Assembly (NCBI RefSeq): GCF_037392515.1
Contig: NC_090280.1
Span: forward strand, 28,029,118-28,093,117
Origin: Haliotis asinina
Lineage: Eukaryota; Mollusca; Gastropoda; Lepetellida; Haliotidae
Length of the DNA stretch: 64,000 nt
Direction: 5' to 3'
Positions 42,559 through 52,610 of this stretch are shown in pieces. The notes beneath the pieces were generated by a model. The model was not told the DNA's origin and made no database searches. It saw only the letters and a list, made by a program, of their open reading frames with translations. A program made the translations under genes and the position numbers. How positions within the stretch are numbered: position 1 is the first letter of the stretch; every line of letters begins with the position of its first letter.

Positions 42559-43158
42559 CTGAAACATATCAGCATAATTAGTACACGATACAGAAAAGAA
42601 ACATAAAGGCCAACTTTGAAAAACAAATGCGCGTTATTGCATATTTGATCTAGTTTGATTGATACAGAGATGACATTATGGTGGTATTCTCATAATGGCA
42701 AGGCTAATTGCCCTGTCGTAAGATGCCCGCTCAGTGAGCTGTCGATCATCACTTCTCTGTACTACTGTGTGGATTTCTCTGCCATTCTTCCCGCAATGCA
42801 CTGTAAACGTGTTTCTGTCGTATGTTGACCTCGATGCAAACACTAAGATGCTGTATCGGATTAAGATCCTACGATCTCTTTCGTTTGAAAAATATGGTCC
42901 CTGCACCAGTTCCCTGAACCGTCACCCTGTAGATCTTCCCAAGTAGGATATGATTCCCCACTCTATCACACTTTCGACACCAAACCTGTCGACCTGTCGA
43001 AAAGTGCTCAATACCTTCATTTGACGTCAGACGACAGGCTACCAACAATTTCAGCATTGAGGGAGAATTCACGAATCATCATTGCTCCAGACTCACCGCC
43101 ATTTTCTCCACACATGCAAGGTGTTGCTCCATGCTGCACGTCGGCGTCGTCGGTGCAG
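42559..43158. other. Region upstream of the Ig1 exon
   Basis: Expected location of the 5' exons of the Ig receptor. Only a weak signal-peptide-like candidate is seen (near 43055-43010, minus strand). A 76-codon minus frame at 42676-42906 has no recognised domain. Confidence 0.35.
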
Positions 43159-43159
43159 A

Positions 43160-43350
43160 CTTCTCAACAAAGGCGGGATCGTGTGGTCAGGCTCGCTGAC
43201 TTGGTTGACAAATGTCATCGGTGGCGCAGATCGATGCTCATGGTGTTGGTCACTGGATTGTCTGGTCCAAGCGCGATCATTGACAGAGCGCCACCATATT
43301 GCTGGAATATTGCTGAGTGCGGCGTAAAACTCAACTCACTCACTTACTCA
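43160..43350 (+). mobile_element. SINE family B copy
   Basis: GGTCAGGCTCGCTGACTTGG, GATCGATGCTCATGGTGTTG, CACTGGATTGTCTGGTCC, TTGCTGGAATATTGCTGAG, GCGGCGTAAAACTCAACTC. Confidence 0.85.
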
Positions 43351-44242
43351 CTCACTCCCCACTCAACAAAGGAACAAATACTTTGGTGTCTAATATCATG
43401 TTGTTTGGTCGATCAACAGCACATAGAATACACATGTCCAGCAGTGTCGTTGGTGGTATATTGCGGTGAGGTTGATAAAAGACACGAAAGTTGCTATGTT
43501 TTGCAAGATTGGTGACTTTTCACTACCACTTCTCGGGTTGAAGAGCGTGCTTGAGAGCGTGAGTGCTTGCATTTATATTTAGCCTCACGTCTCGAATATT
43601 GCAGCAAAATCGTGATGAGAACTGTTTCATTTATATCAATATTAAAATCAATAGATTTTTAACGTAAAGTTGTCATCACAGGACAGTAAAAATATTAGAT
43701 TATCACGGCTCTTAGTTTGAAACATCCTCGATATCTCCAGGGTATACGTTCCGATAAGTCTCCACTATACCCTGGACGCATCTATGGCTCTGCCAGATAA
43801 ATTTATTACCTCCCTTGACTGTATTTTGATCCAATCAGGTGTCTACGCTGGGAAGTTGAGCGAACCAATCACAACTCACTTTCGTTTTTTGAATTATCTA
43901 ACCGATTATACTTGGCAACAGAAACCATGCAGAGGTTCTCTGGCAGAGGTAGAAGGCGTTCTTGCATATGTTGTTTTAAAGTTTCGGACCTGTCAATTTG
44001 TTTGTATGATTTCCCTAAAATCTGGGACGCACTGCGAGCAAACCTTCGCAGCTACCTTTGTTGACACTGGCGTAAAACTCAACTCACTCACTTACTCACT
44101 CACTCCCCACTCAACAAAGGAACAAATACTTTGGTGTCTAATTTCATGTTGTTTGGTCGATCAACAGCACATAGAATACACATGTCCAGCAGTGTCGGTG
44201 GTGGTATATGGCGGTGAGGTTGATAAAAGACACGAAAGTTGC
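43321..44242. repeat. 174-bp direct repeats flanking ~574 bp
   Basis: 43321-43494 and 44069-44242 (offset 748) share the SINE tail GGCGTAAAACTCAACTCAC and then ATACTTTGGTGTCTAAT, CGATCAACAGCACATAG and AAAGACACGAAAGTTGC, nearly identical. The repeat starts inside a SINE-B tail, which fits a local duplication. Between them, near 43738-43778, CCAGGGTATAC and TATACCCTGG form an inverted repeat, perhaps one end of a small MITE-like repeat. Confidence 0.85.
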
Positions 44243-44432
44243 GAAAATATTCCATTCGTACAGTATAAACAGTTTCTTTAATATAAAATACGATCTCATT
44301 ATCTTCCATTCTAGACGAATGTACATCATAAAACCAACCGCTATCATGTCCTTTAGGACGCTTTAAAGATTTTGTGATCTGACATGTCTTTATCTAGTTG
44401 CATGTCCCCACAAGGCTTCTTTATCGTGCAGA

Positions 44433-44610
44433 AATGGCGGCGGGGCAGCGTAGTGACTAAAACTTTCACTCGTCACACCGAACACCCGGGTTCGATTTTC
44501 CACATGGGTTCATTGTGTGAAGTTCATTTTCGGTCTCCCTTGCTGTGATATTGCTGGAATATTGCCAATTCTAGTGGCGTAAAACCAAACTCAATCAACA
44601 CTCATCATGA
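44433..44610 (+). mobile_element. SINE family A copy
   Basis: GGCGGCGGGGCAGCGTAGTG, CACCCGGGTTCGATTTTCC, CATGGGTTCATTGTGTG, GCTGTGATATTGCTGGAAT, GGCGTAAAACCAAACTCAA. Confidence 0.85.
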
Positions 44611-45374
44611 TATATAAGTATGGTTCTCAGTTGGGAGCTTGGTGTCACGGTTTCAGATTTCGACCATGTGTGAATGAATTACTACAGTAATGCGGTGTTC
44701 GCGAAAGGACCGCATTCTGACCTAGCTGCCGCTCCCGACATGCCTCCCTGGGCCTTTTCCTGACTTCGTGCAAGACATAACACATTTTACCTCATATTGT
44801 GGCCTTGGAAGGAGGCGAGTAATATGAGTCAAGTGGACAGACAATGGCTTGTTGCCCAGTAACACCGGACCTTGCACATCATATTAATCACTGGTTCATG
44901 ATTACTTCAGTCGGAGTTGTGTCGAATGTTTCGAAAAACAAAACATCAAACATGTTCAAACGTTTCTGCCAAAACATGACAAACTTAGAACACACCTTAT
45001 ACCTAACTGGAATGATAAAAAGTAAAGATAAACCCTTACCAGCAAATTCCAGTGTGCATCCAAAGAAGATCACAGTTTTCAGACAAAAAAAATGAAAAAA
45101 CATAAAAGGTGTGTTTGCTTCCAGTGTGTTGACTACCACAAAACACTTCAAATGATTCATATGACTATTTGTTAATCAGGACTGTGATGAAGTATTTCCG
45201 TGTTATAACGGGTCATCGTGGCGTTGTTAAAACGTTTTAATAAGTGGAGGAAATGGGGAGCGAAAACTGCATACAGACACCGTGTTGTAACCAGTGAGAA
45301 ACACAGGAGGATCTGTTGTATTACTCATACGTTCTCGTTGTTGCACGCCCGTGTGCGTCCTTCTATATGCTGGC
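44611..45374. other. Unassigned stretch
   Basis: No gene recognised. The frame at 44844-45095 (+) and its minus-strand shadow lack domains; the region is AT-rich. Confidence 0.45.
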
Positions 45375-45550
45375 AATCAAGACGACTAACGGGATCGGGT
45401 GGATAGGCTCACTGATTTGGCTGACACGTCATCGAATCCCAATTGCGTAGATCGATGGTCATGCTGTTGATCACTGGTTTATCTGGTCCAGACTCGATTA
45501 TTCACACACCACCGCCATATAGCTGCACTACTGATAAATGCGGCTTTAAA
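45375..45550 (+). mobile_element. SINE family B copy
   Basis: GACGACTAACGGGATCGGG, GCTGACACGTCATCGAATCC, CAATTGCGTAGATCGATGG, GATCACTGGTTTATCTGG, CCACCGCCATATAGCTG. The tail after AGCTG is decayed. Confidence 0.85.
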
Positions 45551-46239
45551 CATCCTGGTAACCATGTTGATTATCATCAGGATCAGTGTCATGTGAATGG
45601 TGTGTCTTCTTTGTTTTTCAAGCCAGTTTCAGTGTTTACGTTTCTTCATCCGTGCTGCCAGCCCACCACAGAGTATTACAAAGAAGATGCTAGAGACTAA
45701 AAGGTACCAACTGTAAGGGTACTCAGATGATATACCTCAGCAGAAAAACTAAAAGATTATTTTTCACCACGATGGCCCATGAGCCATGCCGTCTTGGCAA
45801 ATAATAAAACTGAAATTATGCTTTTGACATTCCTAGATACAAATCATTAGGCCAAGGCTGAAATATTCCTGTTGTCATTCGTTATCACTTTTGTGTAACA
45901 TATCGTAGTAGCACAGAACCTTGCATGACCAACCGGTTGATAGACCCGGGCCCATTGTACCACTCACCTAGGTGATGTCTGGGTCGACTTTGGACAAAGG
46001 AACTCTGGGACCGGTGCCCTTAATCACCTGCATAGCCTCTGTTGAAACCAAGGGTATAGTCTTCTAGCTCGATTCGTTATTGATTCCTCAGCGTTTAGAA
46101 TGCTGGTCAAATAATTGGTGTGGTTAAAGTTTGCACCAATGCTGAATCGCCATCATGTATGTTCTAACCGACTACGTCTTGCTATATCAAGAGAAGTTCA
46201 TTTATTACTGTCGACTAAATCAGTTCAGAAAACAATGAG
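45551..46239. other. Unassigned stretch
   Basis: No feature recognised upstream of the Tc1 fragment. Earlier transposase parts of that element were looked for on the plus strand and not found. Confidence 0.45.
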
Positions 46240-46405
46240 CTTCTTTACCAACCAGAAACCAGTGCTTCCATGGCCTTTTAAATCCACGCATTTAAACCCA
46301 ATCGATCACCTATGGGATTATCTCGATCGACGGCTCCGACAACGTCTTCCACGAGCCCAGACACTTCAACAACTACGGCAAGCATTGCATAATGAATGAC
46401 CTAGA
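46240..46405 (+). mobile_element. Tc1/mariner transposase C-terminal fragment
   Basis: Plus-strand frame: TNQKPVLPWPFKSTHLNPID, then HLWDYLDRRLRQRLPRAQTL, QQLRQALHNE. W-P-x-x-S-x-x-LNPI-x-H-LWD is the diagnostic end of Tc1-family transposases. The catalytic Glu of LNPIEH is Asp here. The DNA-binding half and terminal repeats are missing, so it is a dead remnant. Confidence 0.85.
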
Positions 46406-46685
46406 ATACCCAGGGCTGGGATCTGAACACTTATTCTGTCTATGTCCAGGAGATGCCAAGCAGTGCTCCAAGCGAACGGAAGTCACAACCGGTATACGTA
46501 CTGACGTCAAAGACGGCGTCTAGTGTAGCGTTAGCGTCGTGATGACATAAACAGTAAGCTGATTTTATCCCTGACTGAATAGGAGTTGTTTCTTATGAAT
46601 ACAGTAACTGAATAGGTCGGGCTCTTTGATATGTCTAACAAAGATCAAACAATTAAGGTAATTAAAAATTAAATATTTTAGTTTC

Positions 46686-47318
46686 AAGTCAAGTTTTTTT
46701 TATCGTCTATAGGCAACAGGCCCGTATAACATACATATACAAAATGTACATGCATTTACACATGTATATAAAGCATTGTATACAGATGGTTGAGTTTACA
46801 ACGAATGGTTATGACGATACAGTACATGGAGAAACAATGCAACAATGTAATATGTTAATGAGTTGGCAAGTATTTTGATTCTCTTGGTTCATACACATGG
46901 CATACACATGTACATTGGTGCTTGTGAGGGATGCACATCTCCATAGTGCCAAGTTGATATTAAACGTCTTTAATTAAAAATACGATTTTTGTCTTATTTC
47001 CGTGTATTTATTGCATGTGAAGAAATAATGCACAAACTTTTGACTGGATGACAACATGAACACCAGGGACTGTCGACGATGTGTCTATCAAACCTATCAG
47101 CATCCAAATCACTAAAACGGAACCTGAGACTTCTTACTCCCTAGTTTAGGTCAAACATAACAGTTTTGTTATTTGGTTTTAATATCGAGTTTTTTAACTT
47201 TTAAAAGTATAAATACTAGTAATTGAATTTCAGAACTTAGGGAATTCCACAGTTTTATTGCATCAGGTAGAAATGATCTGGCATATGCTTGACACCGATA
47301 CTTTTGACGGTGTACCCC
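46686..47318 (-). mobile_element. LINE ORF2 C-terminal remnant
   Basis: On the minus strand: RQKYRCQAYARSFLPDAIKL, WNSLSSEIQ (47315-47235), then RFRFSDLDADRFDRHIVDSP, WCSC and, in another frame, HYFFTCNKYTEIRQ (47145-46990). The same C-terminal layout as the LINE at 7501. Several stops and frameshifts. Its upstream side is cut where the MULE begins at about 47323. Confidence 0.75.
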
Positions 47319-47322
47319 CACT

Positions 47323-49555
47323 GGTTATGGGCCGGGAAAGCTGCTTCCTTAATTATAAAGAGGAAAGTAGGGGTAGCTTTACCGGTCGTAGAGGATGGGG
47401 TGCGTCACGGTATTTGATTACGGAGATGTAGCTTTACCGGGAATGAAGGCAATGAAAAACTAAGTTACCGTATTCACCATATTTAATTTGTTCGGTTTTG
47501 CTTGCCATATATTACAAACAATGTAAATGAAATAAATGTATATACATGTAAAATGTAAGTTTACACAAAAAATATTCCTATAAGCAGTTACTGCCATTTC
47601 ATTATTGTAATCCTCACATCACTCCAGTTTAACAGTTCAGATACACAGTCAACATATTCCATATCATCTATGTCCTGGTTCCGTAGATCTTGACTCAGGG
47701 ATCTAAGACGACTGTGTATCTGCCGGTAGCGGCGTTTCCTCTGTGGAGCACTAGGCTAGGCTGTTAGTCGGGCACAGGACACTTCGCTCACTGACTGCTC
47801 CCTTTGGAAAAGTCCAACGACTTAAAAAATATTGGGGTGACTCTTTCTGGCTTGCTGATTAAGTTTGTTATGGAATCCTTCTAGGTGGTTATTTGTCCTT
47901 GGTCCTTCGTTTCCGAAATGGTTCCACACCAATGGGGAAAACTGCTTACCCTCCACCCACGAAGCAGTCACATGAATGATCGCACTTTTGAGGTCATCGG
48001 GGCTGTCAGCAATACATTCTAACTAAATATTATCTACTTTGTCAAGGGGGCACAGGGGAAGAGCAGCAGCTCGACGTACTATCCTCCTCACATCATCGCC
48101 CTCCTTGTAGTCGTTGACGAGGTTCTCTTTCTGGACTCTCCTCCAAAGGCACTGACAATAATGAAAATAGCATCCCCGAAGATGGGCTGTTGGGGGGAAA
48201 GACGATCTTACTGCATTATGGGCTGCCAACTCAAAATCCAGCTGAACAACAGGAGGACTGAAATGCATGTTCAGGGTCTCAGCCAACTGATGAAGGTACT
48301 CGAACACAGCAGAGTAAGTTGTCTCCTTCCTATCTGGTAGTAGTCCATACACTAGGGGGAAACATGTGTCCTTGGAACTGGGCTTGAATTGTATATATGT
48401 GGTCGAAGAGGCGAGGTGCAGCAAAGAATATTCCGTCACAACATATTGTATCTGCGTCACACAGGATCTTCATGTTCTTGTCTGTGGTGAAGAGAAGGTT
48501 GTCGTTGCTGATCCGATGAAAGAATCTCTCGACAGCTTCTGTCTCAGCCCACTTGTCCTCAAGATGAATCTCAGGTTTGGAAGCAGGCAGTCTGAGAACA
48601 GTCCTGTGTCTCTGTCTATACATGATTGTCTTCACAGAGTTGAAAGATGGAATCTCTGGCAGTAATCAGTCTGTCATGGTTGCGCCGGGAAATCTGTCAT
48701 GGCTGCGTCGGAGATCGTCGTAGATCGTTGGTATGGGGGTACACTCTTCCTTGGATCTATCAATGAGTCTCGATTTGAACTAGGCAACCTCCATTTCGAA
48801 TGGTACAGCAGGATGTGTGTGTTCTCCTTCTTCCATGGCATGAAGTCTGCTGTCTCTGTATGCAAAATGAATATTCATGAGTTGATATCCAAAAGTACAT
48901 TCTCGCTAACGTTCGGGAGTACATTTAACATATTAATCTCTCTCTATATATATACTTAGTTCTATGTATCTAACATCGTTTAATATTTCAAACATTTTAG
49001 TTTCCCCCCGTAATTCGCTTAGCAATAACGTATCAATGTAAAACAAAATGTACTACCTTGCAGTCAAACGAGCAGGACATCCAACAACAGTGCATCTCCA
49101 GTATTTCTTTTCTGCCTGACTTCTGCGACACCTGAACTTGTATCCATCAAAAAATAAATGTTGTCTTCCGCGCACTGTGTCAACGAACGTGAACTATTAC
49201 TTGTGCATTTGCCATGATGACTGAAGGTATAGCCCCATCAGATAAATATATATAACGAGAGATAGGAAACTGACAAACATGAGTAGATGTGAGTTGGAGG
49301 CGCATGTAGTTCTCATCAAAATTGTAAACATCACACACTTGGATGCTGTACTCTGTGATCCTAATATGAAACAAATCGCATTAAAAAAGAGAAAATCACA
49401 GGGGTCGTTTTTTCCATTAATCGGTAATTGTCAGGGTTAACTGATCGCAGTGTTGATTCAGTTAAGTAGCTTTGGCGGTACAGTCTTGCGTTGGAGAAAG
49501 TAGCTTTCCCGGAACTACGCTAATTTAAGAAGTAGCTCTCCCGGTCCGACCAACC
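47323..49555 (-). mobile_element. MULE DNA transposon with FLYWCH-type transposase, inactive
   Basis: Terminal inverted repeats: the left end GGTTATGGGCCGGGAAAGC with GCTTCCTTAATTA and the right end (reverse complement GGTTGGTCGGACCGGGAGAG, CTACTTCTTAAATTA) match over ~60 bp, with further GTAGCTTTACCGG/AAAGCTACTT echoes inside. Flanks TACCCCCACT and ACCCCACCCCACT suggest a short target duplication. Internally it carries a minus-strand transposase. It sits between a LINE remnant and a dispersed repeat. Confidence 0.8.
47890..49175 (-). pseudogene. MULE transposase (FLYWCH + MULE domain), broken
   Basis: Exon 1 (to 49057) holds a FLYWCH finger: GRQHLFFDGYKFRCRRSQ, KKYWRCTVVGCPARLTA. A GT-AG intron (49056-48856; AAG/GTAGTA, CATACAG/AGAC) joins in frame to DSRLHAMEEGEHTHPA, completing the H-T-H finger end. 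Next come VKTIMYRQRHRTVLRLPA, IHLEDKWAETEAVERFF and the first catalytic Asp in ADTICCDGIFFAAPRLFD (48635-48370), then PLVYGLLPDRKETTYSAV, the second Asp in VVQLDFELAAHNAV, LRGCYFHYCQCLWRRVQ (48400-48120), and WNHFGNEGPRTNNHLEG (~47890). In-frame stops lie near 48785 and 48670, and a frameshift in a C-run near 48357. Confidence 0.85.
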
Positions 49556-49560
49556 ACCCC

Positions 49561-49645
49561 ACCCCACTATGCCCAATTTTCTTAAAACATCAAAATGCAG
49601 TCGCCCGTAGAACAACAGGGGGATTAGTTACATAGTCTGTTTCAA
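49561..49645 (-). repeat. Dispersed repeat, copy 2
   Basis: Reverse complement of 9672-9760. On the minus strand it reads TTGAAACAGACTATGTAAC, CCCCCTGTTGTTCTACGGG, GACTGCATTTTGATG, then GGGCATAGTGGGG, where the MULE begins. The repeat's expected next phrase (CAGTGGGGGTACA) is found at the MULE's other flank (47311-47323), so the MULE inserted at this repeat's edge. Confidence 0.6.
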
Positions 49646-50149
49646 GGTATGTCTGGTGACACCGTGACCACAAGTCTCACTAAATTGGTGAGTACATTTC
49701 AGAACAAATGTCCGTTATATTCGGACTTACGATATGACTTATGGGAAAATGTAGAAAGTAGTAATTCTTTTTCCCTCTCCTGTCACCTACCGACCACGCC
49801 GCATTCATACTTAGTAATGCTAAGTTAATTAAACCTCTAGCTGCAATGGTTACTGAAATGTTTAATAGACGTAAACGCATATTGTAGTCCTGTAACTACA
49901 CATACAACCCTTTACTGCTGAACATGGGACTGGCGATACATTATTCACTATAACATTTTTTATCATCGTTGGTGCTTATATACTGTGATAGATTATTCAC
50001 TTCATGCACTACTATACGTTCTGTAGTGTCTTGTGTCTCGTAGGCCATATGGCCGGATGTTATATTTTGTCAGTGAACTGGTGTTTCCAGATAGATTCAT
50101 ATGTTGTTATGACACTGCCACGGCGCATTTAAAAAGGTGGTAGGAGTAA
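49646..50149. other. Unassigned stretch
   Basis: AT-rich with no recognised gene or repeat. Confidence 0.45.
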
Positions 50150-50335
50150 ACCCTATTGACATACTATTAGGTCACCACCACGAGTTTGCTTATATTTCCC
50201 GAATTTTAGGTGGTGTCCAGGTATTGCTACATCAACACTACGGATGTCTGCGTGCACCCATGTTTCTGTAAGACATTTAAAGTCAAAAGCCATTTGTGGA
50301 TGATGAATGTCGTCACAGCACAGAAGGACGGGAGA
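50150..50335 (-). mobile_element. LINE endonuclease (APE) fragment
   Basis: Minus-strand frame CDDIHHPQMAFDFKCLTETW, then VHADIRSVDVAIPGHHL and RGGDLIV. D-x-x-x-LTETW and the following P-G-H/Y and R-x-GG-x-x-V pattern belong to the N-terminal APE domain of LINE ORF2. Only about 60 codons remain. Confidence 0.7.
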
Positions 50336-51421
50336 CACTATTACAGACACATGGGCTGTACAGATACAAGAACCTAAAACTGAGTGTGGACTTCATTAAT
50401 CGGACTGCAAAATGTTGAACCCACTGCCGTCTTTATGTTCCATATTGGGCATGTATCTAAAGTGTATATCATGTTACAGGTGAAGAACAGATGTTACAGG
50501 TGAAGATCAATTATACATTAGTGCATCGGTTATGTTATGTCCGAAGCACCCGTCTACTAAACGCGTTGGTAAAAGTAAACGTTGTGATGACAGAATTGAC
50601 GGTTATCTCAGGTTAAAAGTACCTGTAGTCAGAATGTGCTGGAAGTCAGAAGAAAGTGTAACGTTGTAGTGATAGAGTGAGTTAAAAGTTAACGCCACTT
50701 TTGGCAATATTTCAACCATCTCGTGACTAAAACAGTTAATGTTATATAAATTTATTTCATTAAAACCTGTCACCAAACGGCAATAACACAACTCGTATAT
50801 CATAGTAACGCATTAAAAACTATCATGTAGCTCAAAATTGTATACCAAGCAGGACATTAGAACATAGGAATGGACTATAGATCTCCAGCAACTGGAGGTA
50901 GATGACTGGTCACAATATGAGCAATTGTTCTATAGTGGTCTTGGATCTCCCAAGACAGCCAAAATTCACCTTTCAAAGTCGTTTATTAATACAAGTCACG
51001 TTGACAGCACCTGTGTAGGGTTAGAATCGATCGCCAGCAGCATTCCACGGGTCTAAAAAAACAATTGCAGCATCATATATATCATTTCCAAAATCGTACC
51101 AACTTGTCGGCCATAGATGGCCTTGACTGAAATTAATAAACGAATTTACGTTTTCGCTGTCTTTGGTGATCCATGATTTTGGCGTGAAATTGTGCAAGTA
51201 GCTGTTTTTGATAAGTCGTGGTGTATAAGGTTTGATATAATGATTCGAATGTGAATACCGAGGTGTATGTACAGATCATATCTGTGACGTATATGTATGG
51301 GTACCGAGATATATACGTGCAGTTTGTTTCTGTGGCGTATACACGCGAATACCCAGATGTACAAAATGGTAATTCTGTTCACTGGTAATCTCCAAAACAT
51401 CCAGTCTGTCTGAGGAATATG
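50336..51421. other. Unassigned stretch
   Basis: AT-rich, no ORF with a recognised domain. A GTACCGAGATATATACG/GAATACCCAGATGTAC-type phrase repeats weakly near 51250-51360. Confidence 0.45.
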
Positions 51422-51556
51422 AGTTAGTTTGGTTTTACACCACCCTTAGCAATATTCCAGCAATATCACAACGGGGTGCACCAGAAATGGGAAAACAGAA
51501 TCCTGATTTTTGGCGCGACGAACGAACAAATTGTCCACCAGGGTACAGCACCTTCA
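51422..51556 (-). mobile_element. SINE family A copy
   Basis: GTTTGGTTTTACACCACCC, TTAGCAATATTCCAGCAATA, GGGTGCACCAGAAATGGG, GATTTTTGGCGCGACGAAC, CCACCAGGGTACAGC. Confidence 0.8.
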
Positions 51557-52085
51557 CCAGAAAAATATAAATCAAGGTCAGTACTTAACTCCTTCAAGGT
51601 CCCTTAACTCACTCACTCACCCATTCATCCCCAACGTTGACCTTTAAACTTTGTAAAACATGTCCGGGTGAGCTACAGCGACATGGAAATGTTTTTAGTG
51701 ATCATGCATGTATTCAGACTTGGCTTCTTAAACTAAAAGTTCCATGTAGTTGAAAGTTTGACAAGATTATTTCGATGTTAGATTTATTCCAGTAAAGTTG
51801 CTTTGATTTTTTGGAGAGAAATGTTGTTTTTCCGACAAAAACTCTCGCACAGTTGCACATAATACATGCAGGAGGTTCCTATATGGCTGCATCAACACCA
51901 GTGTAGCATAAAATGCAGCTCAGCTCAACTCAACTATATCGAAACAAGTCTCGTGACTTTGTCCGATCTGAAGCCATGCATAGTTAAGATTGTTTGCGGC
52001 GCTACAGTACAGAAATACTCTACTGTATTATTTTCAAGAGGAATATTTCACATTCCATCCGTATGACAGCTTCAGCATTTCTTTA
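51557..52085. other. Unassigned stretch
   Basis: Between a SINE and the 3' end of the Penelope-like element. No gene recognised. Confidence 0.45.
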
Positions 52086-52170
52086 CACGAGAAAGTATGG
52101 TTCAGTGATGTCTGCAGGAAACGGGTTGTTAAGATTTTTATGGATATCAACTTCTTTATGTGAGAACACA

Positions 52171-52203
52171 ACGTTTCGGAGTTAATGCTTACTCCTTCAT
52201 CAG
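52171..52203 (-). ncRNA. Hammerhead-like motif in the Penelope-like element
   Basis: On the minus strand CTGATGA, then A, GGAGT, an 8-nt loop AAGCATTA, ACTCC, then GAAAC. GGAGT and ACTCC pair perfectly to form a stem II between the two conserved core strands. Penelope-like elements are known to carry hammerhead ribozymes. Here one extra A follows CTGATGA and a matching stem I could not be found by eye, so activity is doubtful. Confidence 0.4.
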
Positions 52204-52610
52204 GTGATTGAGAAAGGGGACACAGAGGTGTATTTATATGTACAGGTAAAACAATAACAAAGTAACAAGTGGAATGAGTTAACGAAAGCTGGAAGCCAGT
52301 ATGAACAAGCACTGATAGGAAGCCGATAGTTATGATAACAATGATGGAAGCCAATGGTAATGCATTACAGTTGATTGGATATGTTTACATAACACAGATA
52401 CGGGGTAAGGACGATGTACATGATTGGGGATAAGGATGGAAGCCAATGGTGATACATTACGCATGATAGGATGATGTACATAGCACACGATAGGGGGTGA
52501 GCATGTTTACATGAGGGTTGATGATGTACAAACACAAGTAGGTAAGGATGTACTCGGGTAGACTGGCTATACATGAATTACATAGATAGAATGTACACAG
52601 ATAGATGAGA

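Noticed and set aside
42869-43072. Signal-peptide exon of the Ig receptor
   Set aside because: The in-frame ATG gives only MLKLLVACRLTSNE before a weak GTATTG donor; too little support to call.
43321-44242. Terminal direct repeats of a small LTR-type element
   Set aside because: The repeat begins within a SINE tail, and no primer-binding site or polypurine tract was seen.
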